This document shows positions 34,671 to 43,503 of a DNA stretch of 64,000 nucleotides, piece by piece; position 1 is the stretch's first letter; the number at the start of each line of letters is the position of its first letter. A model generated the notes under the pieces. The model was not told the DNA's origin. It searched no databases and saw only the letters and a program-made list of their open reading frames with translations. The DNA is from Chitinophaga skermanii (GTDB lineage: Bacteria > Bacteroidota > Bacteroidia > Chitinophagales > Chitinophagaceae), in the NCBI RefSeq assembly GCF_003259335.1, contig NZ_QLLL01000006.1, forward strand, positions 186,001-250,000, written 5' to 3'. Position numbers and translations under genes: made by a program.

Positions 34671-35843
34671 ATGTCGCATTTCGAGGAAAGATGGCAATTA
34701 TTGCAAGCGGAACATGCTGCTCTATTACAACAAAAGAACCATCCCGAAAAGTTAGGTAACGGTATTTATACGCGTTATATCCATCCAGTATTAACGGCTG
34801 CACATGCACCACTTAACTGGCGCTACGATCTCAACCCTACTACCAACCCATTCCTCATGCAGCGTATTGGTGTAAATGCTGTATTCAATGCAGGGGCCAT
34901 GAAGTTCAATGGTAAATACATTGTAGTAGCACGTGTAGAAGGATGGGACCGCAAATCCTTTTTTGCTGTAGCAGAAAGTGAAAATGGTGTCGATAATTTT
35001 AAGTTTTGGAATGAACCCATTCTTCTCCCTGAAACCAATGTTCCAGATACGAACGTGTACGACATGCGCGTAGTATTACACGAAGATGGCTTTATTTACG
35101 GGCTATTCTGCACCGAACGTCGCGATCCAACTGCAGAAGATGGTGATCAATCTTCGGCAGTAGCACAATGCGGTATTGCCCGTACAAAGGACTTAAAAAC
35201 ATGGGAACGTCTACCTGATTTAGTAACTAAATCGGCTCAACAACGCAATGTTGTATTACATCCCGAATTTGTGGATGGAAAATACATGTTATATACGCGT
35301 CCACAAGACAGCTTTATTGAGGCTGGGAAAGGTGGCGGTATCGGGGTAGGATTTTGCGATAACATGGAACATGCCGTAATTGAAGTTGAGCATGTAATTG
35401 ATCACAAATTATATCATACCATTGCGGAAGCAAAAAACGGTCAAGGTCCGGCACCAATTAAAACCCCGCAAGGTTGGTTACACTTGGCACATGGCGTACG
35501 TAACACAGCAGCAGGTTTACGTTATACATTGTACCTTTTCCTGTCCGATTTACAAGATCCAACAAAGATTACACATAAACCTGCAGGTTACTTCATTGCT
35601 CCAGAAGGTGCAGAGCGTATTGGTGATGTATCGAATGTTGTATTTTCCAATGGTTGGATTGCAGATGAGGATGGTAAAGTTTATATTTACTATGCATCGA
35701 GCGACACGCGTTTACATGTGGCCGTTTCGAGCATTGCGCAGTTAGTAGATTATTGTATGCACACACCGGCCGACGGGTTACGTTCCTATACTTCGGTTGA
35801 AGCTATTCATGCTTTAATTGAAAGCAATCAACAGTTATCATAA
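34671..35843 (+). CDS. GH130 4-O-beta-D-mannosyl-D-glucose phosphorylase
   Basis: 390 residues, no signal peptide, so cytoplasmic. Five-bladed beta-propeller of GH130. D131 (ETNVPDTNVYDMRVV) falls at the same residue number as the catalytic Asp of the B. fragilis mannosylglucose phosphorylase, and the length agrees. It converts beta-mannosyl-1,4-glucose and phosphate into mannose-1-phosphate and glucose. First gene of a three-gene operon with a symporter and an epimerase, the classic mannobiose pathway order of Bacteroidota. Confidence 0.93.
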   Translation: MSHFEERWQLLQAEHAALLQQKNHPEKLGNGIYTRYIHPVLTAAHAPLNWRYDLNPTTNPFLMQRIGVNAVFNAGAMKFNGKYIVVARVEGWDRKSFFAVAESENGVDNFKFWNEPILLPETNVPDTNVYDMRVVLHEDGFIYGLFCTERRDPTAEDGDQSSAVAQCGIARTKDLKTWERLPDLVTKSAQQRNVVLHPEFVDGKYMLYTRPQDSFIEAGKGGGIGVGFCDNMEHAVIEVEHVIDHKLYHTIAEAKNGQGPAPIKTPQGWLHLAHGVRNTAAGLRYTLYLFLSDLQDPTKITHKPAGYFIAPEGAERIGDVSNVVFSNGWIADEDGKVYIYYASSDTRLHVAVSSIAQLVDYCMHTPADGLRSYTSVEAIHALIESNQQLS

Positions 35844-35859
35844 TTCCACTTTTCCACGT

Positions 35860-37272
35860 ATGCAAAACAAAATTTCACTCAAAGAAAAGATCGGCTACGG
35901 CTTTGGCGACATGGCCTCGTCCATGTTCTGGAAGCTATTCGGCATGTACTTATTATTCTTTTATACCGATGTGATGGGTATTGCAGCCGCCGCGGTAGGC
36001 ACTATGTTTTTAATCACGCGGATATGGGATACGTTGTTCGATCCGGTTGTAGGGATCATGACCGACAGAACACATTCGCGCTGGGGTAAATTCCGGCCAT
36101 ATATTCTGTACATGGCGATTCCATTCGGTGTTATCGGGGTACTCACTTTTACTACGCCCAGTTTCACCGGTAGCGGGAAGCTTGTATATGCTTACATTAC
36201 TTATTCGTTGATGATGATGATCTATTCTCTCATTAATGTACCATATGCTTCTTTGCTGGGTGTAATTTCACCTAATACGAAAGAAAGGAACACATTGGCT
36301 TCGTTTAGAATGTCGTTTGCTTTTGCGGGTAGCTTTATAGCCTTGGCTTTATTAGAACCCATGGTAAATACCTTTTCGAAAAGTATGAACCTCCAAACAA
36401 GCTGGCAACTAGCGGTAGCAGTTATTGCTGTGATGTGTGTACTTTTATTTTTATTATGTTTTGCATGGGTGAAGGAAAGGGTACAACCCATCAAAGAAGA
36501 ACAAACATCGTTACGCGAAGATTTACGCGACCTTGCACAAAATAGACCTTGGTGGATTTTACTAGGTGCAGGTATAGCGGCATTGATTTTCAACTCTATC
36601 CGTGATGGAGCCACTTTATATTATTTCAAATATTACGTTACTACTACATCTGCTTTCTCTATAGGCGACATGCAAATACCTTATTCTACATTGTACCTCA
36701 TGGTAGGACAAGGGGCGAATATTATCGGGGTGATTATTGCTTCTCCTATTGCGAATAAGTTCGGGAAGAAAAATACATACCTATCAGCGATGCTGGTTTC
36801 ATCGGTATTAAGTATTCTTTTTTATTGGTTAGGAAAGGATCAATTAACGCTCATTTTTACATTCCAACTATTGATTAGTATTTGTGCAGGATTAATATTC
36901 CCATTATTATGGTCGATGTATGCTGATATTGCCGATTACTCGGAATGGAAAACAGGGCGCCGTGCCACGGGATTGATTTTCTCATCCTCTTCCATGTCGC
37001 AGAAGTTTGGCTGGACAATCGGAGGTGCATTAACCGGCTGGTTACTAAGTGCTTTTGGATTCCAAGCCAATGCTGTACAAGGGGAATCGGCACAAACAGG
37101 CATTGTATTAATGTTGAGCATTTTACCTGCTGTGGGTTCAATTTTAAGTATTGTATTCATTGCATTATATCCATTATCTGAAGCCAAAATTACCGGTATT
37201 ACGAATGATTTAGCTGATAGAAGAAAAAAAAGTCAACATGAAAACAGCATTGAAACAAGCGCTGCAGGCTGA
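35860..37272 (+). CDS. GPH-family sugar:cation symporter (MFS), probably for mannobiose
   Basis: 470 residues with 12 predicted membrane helices. SLKEKIGYGFGDMASSMFW and DPVVGIMTDRTHSRWGKFRPYILY are signatures of the glycoside-pentoside-hexuronide symporter family. It should move a disaccharide, here most likely mannobiose, across the inner membrane with H+ or Na+. The ATG at 35860 is chosen; the longer frame from 35818 would overlap the GH130 gene by 26 nt. Its 3' end overlaps the epimerase gene by 35 nt. Confidence 0.9.
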   Translation: MQNKISLKEKIGYGFGDMASSMFWKLFGMYLLFFYTDVMGIAAAAVGTMFLITRIWDTLFDPVVGIMTDRTHSRWGKFRPYILYMAIPFGVIGVLTFTTPSFTGSGKLVYAYITYSLMMMIYSLINVPYASLLGVISPNTKERNTLASFRMSFAFAGSFIALALLEPMVNTFSKSMNLQTSWQLAVAVIAVMCVLLFLLCFAWVKERVQPIKEEQTSLREDLRDLAQNRPWWILLGAGIAALIFNSIRDGATLYYFKYYVTTTSAFSIGDMQIPYSTLYLMVGQGANIIGVIIASPIANKFGKKNTYLSAMLVSSVLSILFYWLGKDQLTLIFTFQLLISICAGLIFPLLWSMYADIADYSEWKTGRRATGLIFSSSSMSQKFGWTIGGALTGWLLSAFGFQANAVQGESAQTGIVLMLSILPAVGSILSIVFIALYPLSEAKITGITNDLADRRKKSQHENSIETSAAG

Positions 37273-38410
37273 GCTGAATAACATTTTATATTACTGGTCG
37301 TCGTACACCGTAGACGAACAATCGGGCGGATTCTACGGGCGATTACAGAATGATAATAGTGTAGATCCATATGCATTAAAAGGCGCTGTATTGAATGCCC
37401 GCATTCTGTGGACTTTTGCAGCAGCGTACCGGAGAATTCCGAAAGAAGAATACATAGTATTAGCCAACCGTGCGTATAGCTATATTTCGGAACACTTTAT
37501 TGACCGGGAATTTGGCGGCGTATATTGGTCGTTGAACTACACAGGGCAACCTGTCGACACTAAAAAACAAGTATATGCCATTGCATTTACGATCTATGCT
37601 TTTAGTGAATACTATTTAGCATGTAAAGATGAAAAAGCGAAAGAACAAGCCATTCTCTTATACAATATTCTTGAGCAGCATGCTGTAGATAAGAACTATG
37701 GTGGCTATTTCGAAGCGTTCACCAGGGAATGGAAAGAAATGACAGACCAGCGCCTAAGCTTAAAAGATGCGAATGAACGGAAATCGATGAACACGCATTT
37801 GCATGTACTCGAAGCCTACACCACACTCTATAAAGCTTGGCCGGATGCACAATTAAAATCCCGTATTGTTGATATCCTCAACATCTTCGATCAATACATT
37901 TTCAACCACAGCTCAAAACATCTTCAATTATTCTTCAACGATGAATGGCAAGTAAAAGGCCACATAGAATCGTATGGGCACGACATTGAAGCTGCATGGC
38001 TTATGCAAGAAGCTGCCGAAGCGATTCAGGACGAAACACTCATCCTTCACTTCAAACAATTAGCCATTGAAATTGCAGATATCACCTTCCCTGCATTTGA
38101 TAAGGATGGCGGTTTATGGTATGAAAGAGAAGGCGATCATCTTGTAAAAGAAAAACATTGGTGGCCGCAAGCCGAAGCTATTGTGGGCTATGTAAATGCA
38201 TACCAATTATCAGGCGAAGAAAAGTACTTACAGCAAGCTGTATTTACATGGCAATTTGTTGAGGAGCGCATTGTAGATAATGAAAATGGAGAATGGTTTT
38301 GGGGTATTGATGAGAACAACCAAGTGATGCAGGAAGACAAAGTAGGTTTATGGAAATGTCCTTATCATAATGGGCGTGCATGTTTAGAAATTATGGACAG
38401 GTTAAAATAA
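37238..38410 (+). CDS. cellobiose/mannobiose 2-epimerase (AGE superfamily)
   Basis: 390 residues, an (alpha/alpha)6 barrel. Catalytic His candidates are H248 (SYGHDIEAAW) and H377 (CPYHNGRACLE), with H187/H189 (NTHLHVLEAY) and WWPQAEA as further active-site markers, matching bacterial cellobiose 2-epimerases. It epimerises the reducing-end mannose of mannobiose to glucose, making the substrate for the GH130 phosphorylase two genes upstream. The start lies inside the symporter gene (35-nt overlap), suggesting translational coupling. Confidence 0.93.
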   Translation: MKTALKQALQAELNNILYYWSSYTVDEQSGGFYGRLQNDNSVDPYALKGAVLNARILWTFAAAYRRIPKEEYIVLANRAYSYISEHFIDREFGGVYWSLNYTGQPVDTKKQVYAIAFTIYAFSEYYLACKDEKAKEQAILLYNILEQHAVDKNYGGYFEAFTREWKEMTDQRLSLKDANERKSMNTHLHVLEAYTTLYKAWPDAQLKSRIVDILNIFDQYIFNHSSKHLQLFFNDEWQVKGHIESYGHDIEAAWLMQEAAEAIQDETLILHFKQLAIEIADITFPAFDKDGGLWYEREGDHLVKEKHWWPQAEAIVGYVNAYQLSGEEKYLQQAVFTWQFVEERIVDNENGEWFWGIDENNQVMQEDKVGLWKCPYHNGRACLEIMDRLK

Positions 38411-38434
38411 ATACCATGGAACTACATGGTTATG

Positions 38435-38463
38435 AAGCGGGTTTTCTTTATGAAGGCCCGCTT
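38435..38463 (+). terminator. terminator of the GH130-symporter-epimerase operon
   Basis: AAGCGGG ... CCCGCTT with an inner TTC/GAA pairing, followed by TCTTACC. Moderate T-content. Confidence 0.65.
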
Positions 38464-38522
38464 TCTTACCTAAAAAAGTGATTGTACTTATTGTGCAAAA
38501 GCTCCTACTAGTGCAAAATTTT

Positions 38523-39206
38523 CTACAATACTGTTTCCACCAATAATATTTCGCTGGCATGTAGTGCTTCAAACTCCAAAGCAGCCGCATCTTCTAAAAA
38601 AATCGTGTCTTCCGTTTCCACCACCTCCTCTCCCACTTTCAATTTACCTGATAATACATAGGCCAACAACCCATGTTGCGTGCTTTGCATGGCATACATA
38701 TGGTGCCCCCTATCAAAAACTCCACGGAATGCCCATACATCTTGGTCTACTTGCAAAGCGCCTTCGCTACCGGTAGGGTTAATGAAAGGCATCCATGTAT
38801 TCCGCATGACCGGCATCCCTGGCAACTTAATGGCTTCGCTGGCAACGAGCGCTTGCTTTCGCGGGGTGATAATTAATTGAAAATAACGAGCCCGGTCGGT
38901 TAACGATTGATTATGTCCCCACCATTCGATGCCTGTTCCTGTTTTCACAAGTTGAACGGCACCTTCGGTTAAGCTTTGTTGCTGACCTTCATGGTTCGTG
39001 AAAGATGCTTTTCCATTTAGCAATATGGTAACGATCTCTGCTTGCGTGTAAGGTTCTTTCCCCAAGTAAACTTCGGGATATAAGTATTGGTCATTAGCGG
39101 CATGAACTTTCCCAAAACCTTTGTGATTTTTGAAAAGTGGGTAACCTTTATGCGTAGCAGCTTGTATAAAGCCGCGGTCGGCTGCTTTTAGAATCTCCAG
39201 TTGCAT
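38523..39206 (-). CDS. pirin-like bicupin protein lacking the usual metal ligands
   Basis: 227 residues. The overall pattern is pirin (EIVTILLNGKASFTNHEG, GAVQLVKTGTGIEWW, RARYFQLIITPRK), but the HxH and HxE metal ligands of active pirins are replaced (EPYTQ and IEWWG). A quercetinase-type activity is therefore unlikely unless other residues bind the metal. It is monocistronic, convergent with the mannan operon. Confidence 0.75.
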   Translation of the reverse strand: MQLEILKAADRGFIQAATHKGYPLFKNHKGFGKVHAANDQYLYPEVYLGKEPYTQAEIVTILLNGKASFTNHEGQQQSLTEGAVQLVKTGTGIEWWGHNQSLTDRARYFQLIITPRKQALVASEAIKLPGMPVMRNTWMPFINPTGSEGALQVDQDVWAFRGVFDRGHHMYAMQSTQHGLLAYVLSGKLKVGEEVVETEDTIFLEDAAALEFEALHASEILLVETVL

Positions 39207-39351
39207 ATCAACATATTATCCAGTAGTTACAACCCGCAGCGAAAATTGTTTATCATGTAACCGTAAAATAACAATCCCAGTAAGCACGAAGCCTACCGGG
39301 ATATTGCATTTTGATAAAACTCGTAGCGATGAGTTTTGATCCACGTTATGA

Positions 39352-40746
39352 CTAATTACGCTTCAGTACGATATATTCAAAGGGAGCGATCGCCACTGTA
39401 GCGTTAATAACTTGGTTATCGTTTGTAAATACATTGGTCCATTGCGTGCCTTGTAAGCTAGTGGGCACATGGAACGTTTCGGCTGTATTCCGCATATTAA
39501 CGAGTACCAATACTTGTTGCGTACCTAAAGTGCGCACATATGCACAAATATCAGCGGTATTGTAGTATTGAATCTCACCACGTTTCACCGCGTCTAAGGA
39601 TTGTCGCTTGTTGATAATGTTGCTGTATTCAACCGTAACATCCGGGTTCAACGACCAATCAATTTTCGTACTCGTGAAAGGGAATGTTAAACGGTGTGGC
39701 GTAGCTACTTCTTGCCCGTTATATACCATCGGTACATTCTTCATAAATGCTGTTGCAACAAAAGCGGCCATGGCTCCACGTTTCCCACCGAATAATTCTT
39801 CCGGGGTACCATCGGAACCATTTACATCGTGGTTAGTAGTGTAGCGTACCATTCTTTGCGCATCGCTGGCTTGGGCATATTCTGCATTGTTTACGCTATC
39901 GATACCAGAAACAGGCGCTTTCTGTTCAAAAATGCGTTTTAGGTAACCGAAATAACCGAAACCGAAGTTGTATTGAAAACCAGCGTTGAAATTGCCAGGG
40001 CGACTACCTTCTGCCATTAATAACAAAGTATGGGTATTTACTTTCCGTAAAGAGTCCGTAGCTTGTTGCCAGAAATCAACCGGTGGCCCATCAGTGTAAT
40101 CGCATCTAAAACCATCTACATTTGCGGCCAATACCCAGTAACGCATCGCACTAATCATAGCTAGTCGCATGTTCTTGTTACCGAAGTTCAGTTGTGCAAC
40201 ATCATTCCAGCCGGTACCAGGAGGACTAACTACGTTGCCGTTATTATCTTGCAAGTACCAATCTTTATGTTGCTTCATCCACACGTGATCCCATGCAGTG
40301 TGGTTTGCAACCCAATCCAAAATCACTGTTAAACCTCGATTATGTGCTTCATCGACCAACGTACGTAGTTGTTGCAGGTTACCAAACTCGGTATTCACTT
40401 GCGTGTAATCTTTGATACAATAAGGCGAGTTCAATGCTTTTTCAGTACCTACCGGGTAGATAGGCATTAAGTAAATTGTGTTGGCACCAAGTGATTTGAT
40501 GTTGTCCAAACGTTTTACAACACCGGCAAAATCGCCCTGCTGACTAAACACGCGCATGTTTACTTGGTAAATAACCACGTCACGCGGGTCGGGCACTTTG
40601 TTGAAAGGTGTTCCATATTGTGGTACACGAAGAGAGTCGACGGTTGGATTCACTGGTACAAACGGTTCCGCCGTACTCGATTTACTACAACTGCTCAACA
40701 CACCGGCAAGCAAGGCGATAATTAGATTCACTTTTATAATGTTCAT
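39352..40746 (-). CDS. GH13 alpha-amylase, lipoprotein (SusG-like role)
   Basis: 464 residues with lipobox LSSC (C20), so anchored in the outer membrane. Conserved GH13 regions: DWVANHT (144-150), GFRCDYTDG with nucleophile D216, LMAEGS with acid/base E246, TTNHD with D307. It is much shorter than SusG (about 690) and has no inserted starch-binding module. It should cut starch or maltooligosaccharides for import by the SusCD complex encoded upstream in the same operon (18-nt gap to susE). Confidence 0.92.
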   Translation of the reverse strand: MNIIKVNLIIALLAGVLSSCSKSSTAEPFVPVNPTVDSLRVPQYGTPFNKVPDPRDVVIYQVNMRVFSQQGDFAGVVKRLDNIKSLGANTIYLMPIYPVGTEKALNSPYCIKDYTQVNTEFGNLQQLRTLVDEAHNRGLTVILDWVANHTAWDHVWMKQHKDWYLQDNNGNVVSPPGTGWNDVAQLNFGNKNMRLAMISAMRYWVLAANVDGFRCDYTDGPPVDFWQQATDSLRKVNTHTLLLMAEGSRPGNFNAGFQYNFGFGYFGYLKRIFEQKAPVSGIDSVNNAEYAQASDAQRMVRYTTNHDVNGSDGTPEELFGGKRGAMAAFVATAFMKNVPMVYNGQEVATPHRLTFPFTSTKIDWSLNPDVTVEYSNIINKRQSLDAVKRGEIQYYNTADICAYVRTLGTQQVLVLVNMRNTAETFHVPTSLQGTQWTNVFTNDNQVINATVAIAPFEYIVLKRN

Positions 40747-40764
40747 TTTAAGTAGATGAAAGAA

Positions 40765-41865
40765 TTATTGTTTGGTGTAACTCCATGTATACATGCCGGA
40801 TTGGTGTAAATCCAATACCAACAAATAGGTTCCGTCGCTTGGCACCGTAATATTGTTCATACCATCGGTATAACCAAGGAATGGGTTATTAGCATAATGT
40901 AACTTACCTGTGGATGGATCAAGACCAAAGTCGAGCGCCCAAGCATTATTCGCACGGAATTTAAAGGAAGCATTGGCTTTCATCGCACAGGTTACACGCC
41001 ATGTTTGACTTGCCTCGTCGTATGATAATGGCGTATCGTTGTCCCAACCGCCTGGTGTAGCATCACCTAGGATACCCCAGTTTGTTTTAGTGGCCGTCCA
41101 TTTATTGGTATTCAAATCAGCAGTAAGGTAATAGTATCCACCTGTTGGCACACTTAAACCTGCCGCTAAACCATCGGTAGAGAAGCTTCCGTTGCCACCA
41201 TCACCATAATTGGTGTGATCCCAATCGGGTGCATTTGTGAATTTGAAATACATGGTAGATGAACCTTTCATGTAAACATAGCCTTCATACATACCTGGGC
41301 GACCATCAACCGGTTTTAATTTAGGAGCCAAGTTAGGTGACCAGCCTTGGTAATCACCAGGTACATATAAATAGGTTTCGTAGGAAGAAACTTTCACAAC
41401 TGTAGTGTTCGAATATACAGGGGGAATGCTACTAGCTGCACCTGTGTTCTGTGGCACCGCTGCTTTGATCCGAACAGCCAGTTCATTAGCAGTACCGGAA
41501 GGTAATCCCATTGTGTTTAACAATCCGTTCAATTCCTTTCCAATAAACCCATATTGCAAAACATTGGCGCCCACAGTGAATTCCTTGGCGGTCGACCAGT
41601 TATTGGCAGTATCAGTCAATTGCCCCAATTGTAACACGTACCCCACCACCGGCTTTTGCCCGAAATCGGCTGCCGACCAATGAAAAGTAAGAGCTGTATC
41701 ATTTTCAGTAGCTTGTGTTAACACTACATTTTGTGCAGACGCTTGTAATGCACCGCCTGCAAATACACCATCTTTGATGGTATATACATCACTATCCTTT
41801 TTACATGCAAATAACATGGTAAACAATGTGACGATGATTGTATAATATGAGCTTTTTCTAAGCAT
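40765..41865 (-). CDS. susE: SusE-like starch-binding lipoprotein
   Basis: 366 residues with lipobox LFAC (C21). An N-terminal Ig-like SusE domain (FHWSAADFGQKPVVGYVLQL, about 40-150) is followed by two tandem SusE/F C-terminal type modules (YLYVPGDYQGWSP... and WGILGDATPGGWDND...), the aromatic-rich starch-binding type. It sits on the cell surface and helps hold starch. A separate susF is absent; the two modules here may suffice. Confidence 0.88.
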   Translation of the reverse strand: MLRKSSYYTIIVTLFTMLFACKKDSDVYTIKDGVFAGGALQASAQNVVLTQATENDTALTFHWSAADFGQKPVVGYVLQLGQLTDTANNWSTAKEFTVGANVLQYGFIGKELNGLLNTMGLPSGTANELAVRIKAAVPQNTGAASSIPPVYSNTTVVKVSSYETYLYVPGDYQGWSPNLAPKLKPVDGRPGMYEGYVYMKGSSTMYFKFTNAPDWDHTNYGDGGNGSFSTDGLAAGLSVPTGGYYYLTADLNTNKWTATKTNWGILGDATPGGWDNDTPLSYDEASQTWRVTCAMKANASFKFRANNAWALDFGLDPSTGKLHYANNPFLGYTDGMNNITVPSDGTYLLVLDLHQSGMYTWSYTKQ

Positions 41866-41889
41866 GAGAGATCATTTGGAATGAAGAAA

Positions 41890-43482
41890 TTAATACCCTT
41901 GGTTTTGTTTCAAGTTGGTATTGGAAATAATTTCTGAGGATGGAATTGGGAACAAGTTGTATTTCGCATCTACCCCTGTACCATTCTCTGCACCGCCTTT
42001 CCATGGCCATAAGTAACTGCTGCCTGTAAACTTGTTGTAGCGGATTAGATCAGTTCTACGGAAGCCTTCCCAATACAATTCACGTAATCTTTCATTCAAC
42101 ACATCGTCTAATGAATAGCTGGAAATATTGCCGTTTGTATTACCATAGGCACGTTCACGCAGTTTGTTGAAGTAAGTAATCGCTTGGGCTTCACTTCCGC
42201 CTGTACCACCACGTTTAACTGCCTCTATGTAAATCAAATACATTTCAGCTAAGCGGAACAAAGGGAAATCAGTATTTACCAATACACCATTGGGCGAGTA
42301 TGGAATTTGACCGGCTTTTGTAACATTTGTGAATTTAGTTACACCCAAACCTGCATCGAAATTGATAAGGTTATTCATTTCCAAAGTACCGCGACCAAAC
42401 ATCGCGCGTTTATCTACATTTCCAGAATAATCGCCAAATACGAGTGGCAAATTCTTTGTTGAACGGTTGCCTTGCCAGCCACCACCTGGGATACCTGCTT
42501 TTTGGTTGTCTTCCACGTTAGTACCATGTGCAGAACAAATAAGGAAAGTGGTACCACCATAGTTTTGAGAACTCGTTGCATCGTATGCAATAGGTAGAAT
42601 AACCTCCGTGTTTTGTACGTTGTTATCGGAATTGAAATTGTACGCGTAATTATTCATCAACACATAGCCTGCACCCAATACCTTATTAGCATAGGTGATC
42701 GCATCTGTGTAACGTTGTTCCTTCGTGTAAACTTCTGCGTTGAGATATAAACGTGCAAGTAATGCCCATGCAGCAGCTTGATCGGCACGGCCATATTCAT
42801 TCTGCTTAGCAGCAACTAATTCACCATCTATGGCTTTCAATTCCGATTCGATATACGCGAATAAATCTTTGCGTTGAATTTGTTGTGGAATGAATTTACC
42901 GATCGGATCTTTGTCTGTTACGAATGGAGGATTCGCGAACAAATCCATTAATACCCAGTATTGGAAAGCACGTAAGAAACGAGCTTCTGCACGGTAATGA
43001 CGAATATCTTCTGCGTCTTTACCGGTAATGTTTCTTGTAGCTAACTTTTCATCCGTTGACTCGCGGATAAACTCGTTACATACTGTAATTTGAAAAAGAC
43101 TACGTGTATAGAGTGCTGTAATGAGAATATTACTCGACGTCCAGCTGAACGTATGGAAGCTTTGTAAATTCACATCGTTCCATGCACATTTCGCTTCATC
43201 GGTGGTTAGTTCTTGTAAATTCCAATATGCGCGGATAAAGTCGGTAACAGCGGCATCGCCAATACCGGCAATATTTACATCGGAATTACCTACCCCGGTG
43301 CTGCTTACAAGTGAATAACTACCGTATACTTTTGCCAACACTTGTTTATAACCCGCCGGTGTACCATATTGGATGTCGGCGATGTTGGAATTAAGTGGTT
43401 TTAAATTAAGGTCTTTTGTACAGGACGAGAAAATGCTCGCTGCTACCAAAAAACAAGCTAATATTTTATATCGTGGATTCAT
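41890..43482 (-). CDS. susD: SusD/RagB-like lipoprotein (starch locus)
   Basis: 530 residues with lipobox FSSC (C21). SusD helices with RAEARFLRAFQYWVLMDLFANPPF, AAAWALLARLYLNAEVYT, and C-terminal VLNERLRELYWEGFRRTDLIRYN and LFPIPSSEI. It forms the lid of the neighbouring SusC and binds maltooligosaccharides. The gap to susC is 21 nt and to susE 24 nt. Confidence 0.93.
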   Translation of the reverse strand: MNPRYKILACFLVAASIFSSCTKDLNLKPLNSNIADIQYGTPAGYKQVLAKVYGSYSLVSSTGVGNSDVNIAGIGDAAVTDFIRAYWNLQELTTDEAKCAWNDVNLQSFHTFSWTSSNILITALYTRSLFQITVCNEFIRESTDEKLATRNITGKDAEDIRHYRAEARFLRAFQYWVLMDLFANPPFVTDKDPIGKFIPQQIQRKDLFAYIESELKAIDGELVAAKQNEYGRADQAAAWALLARLYLNAEVYTKEQRYTDAITYANKVLGAGYVLMNNYAYNFNSDNNVQNTEVILPIAYDATSSQNYGGTTFLICSAHGTNVEDNQKAGIPGGGWQGNRSTKNLPLVFGDYSGNVDKRAMFGRGTLEMNNLINFDAGLGVTKFTNVTKAGQIPYSPNGVLVNTDFPLFRLAEMYLIYIEAVKRGGTGGSEAQAITYFNKLRERAYGNTNGNISSYSLDDVLNERLRELYWEGFRRTDLIRYNKFTGSSYLWPWKGGAENGTGVDAKYNLFPIPSSEIISNTNLKQNQGY

Positions 43483-43503
43483 GGAATGTCTTCTTTTGAT
43501 GTT

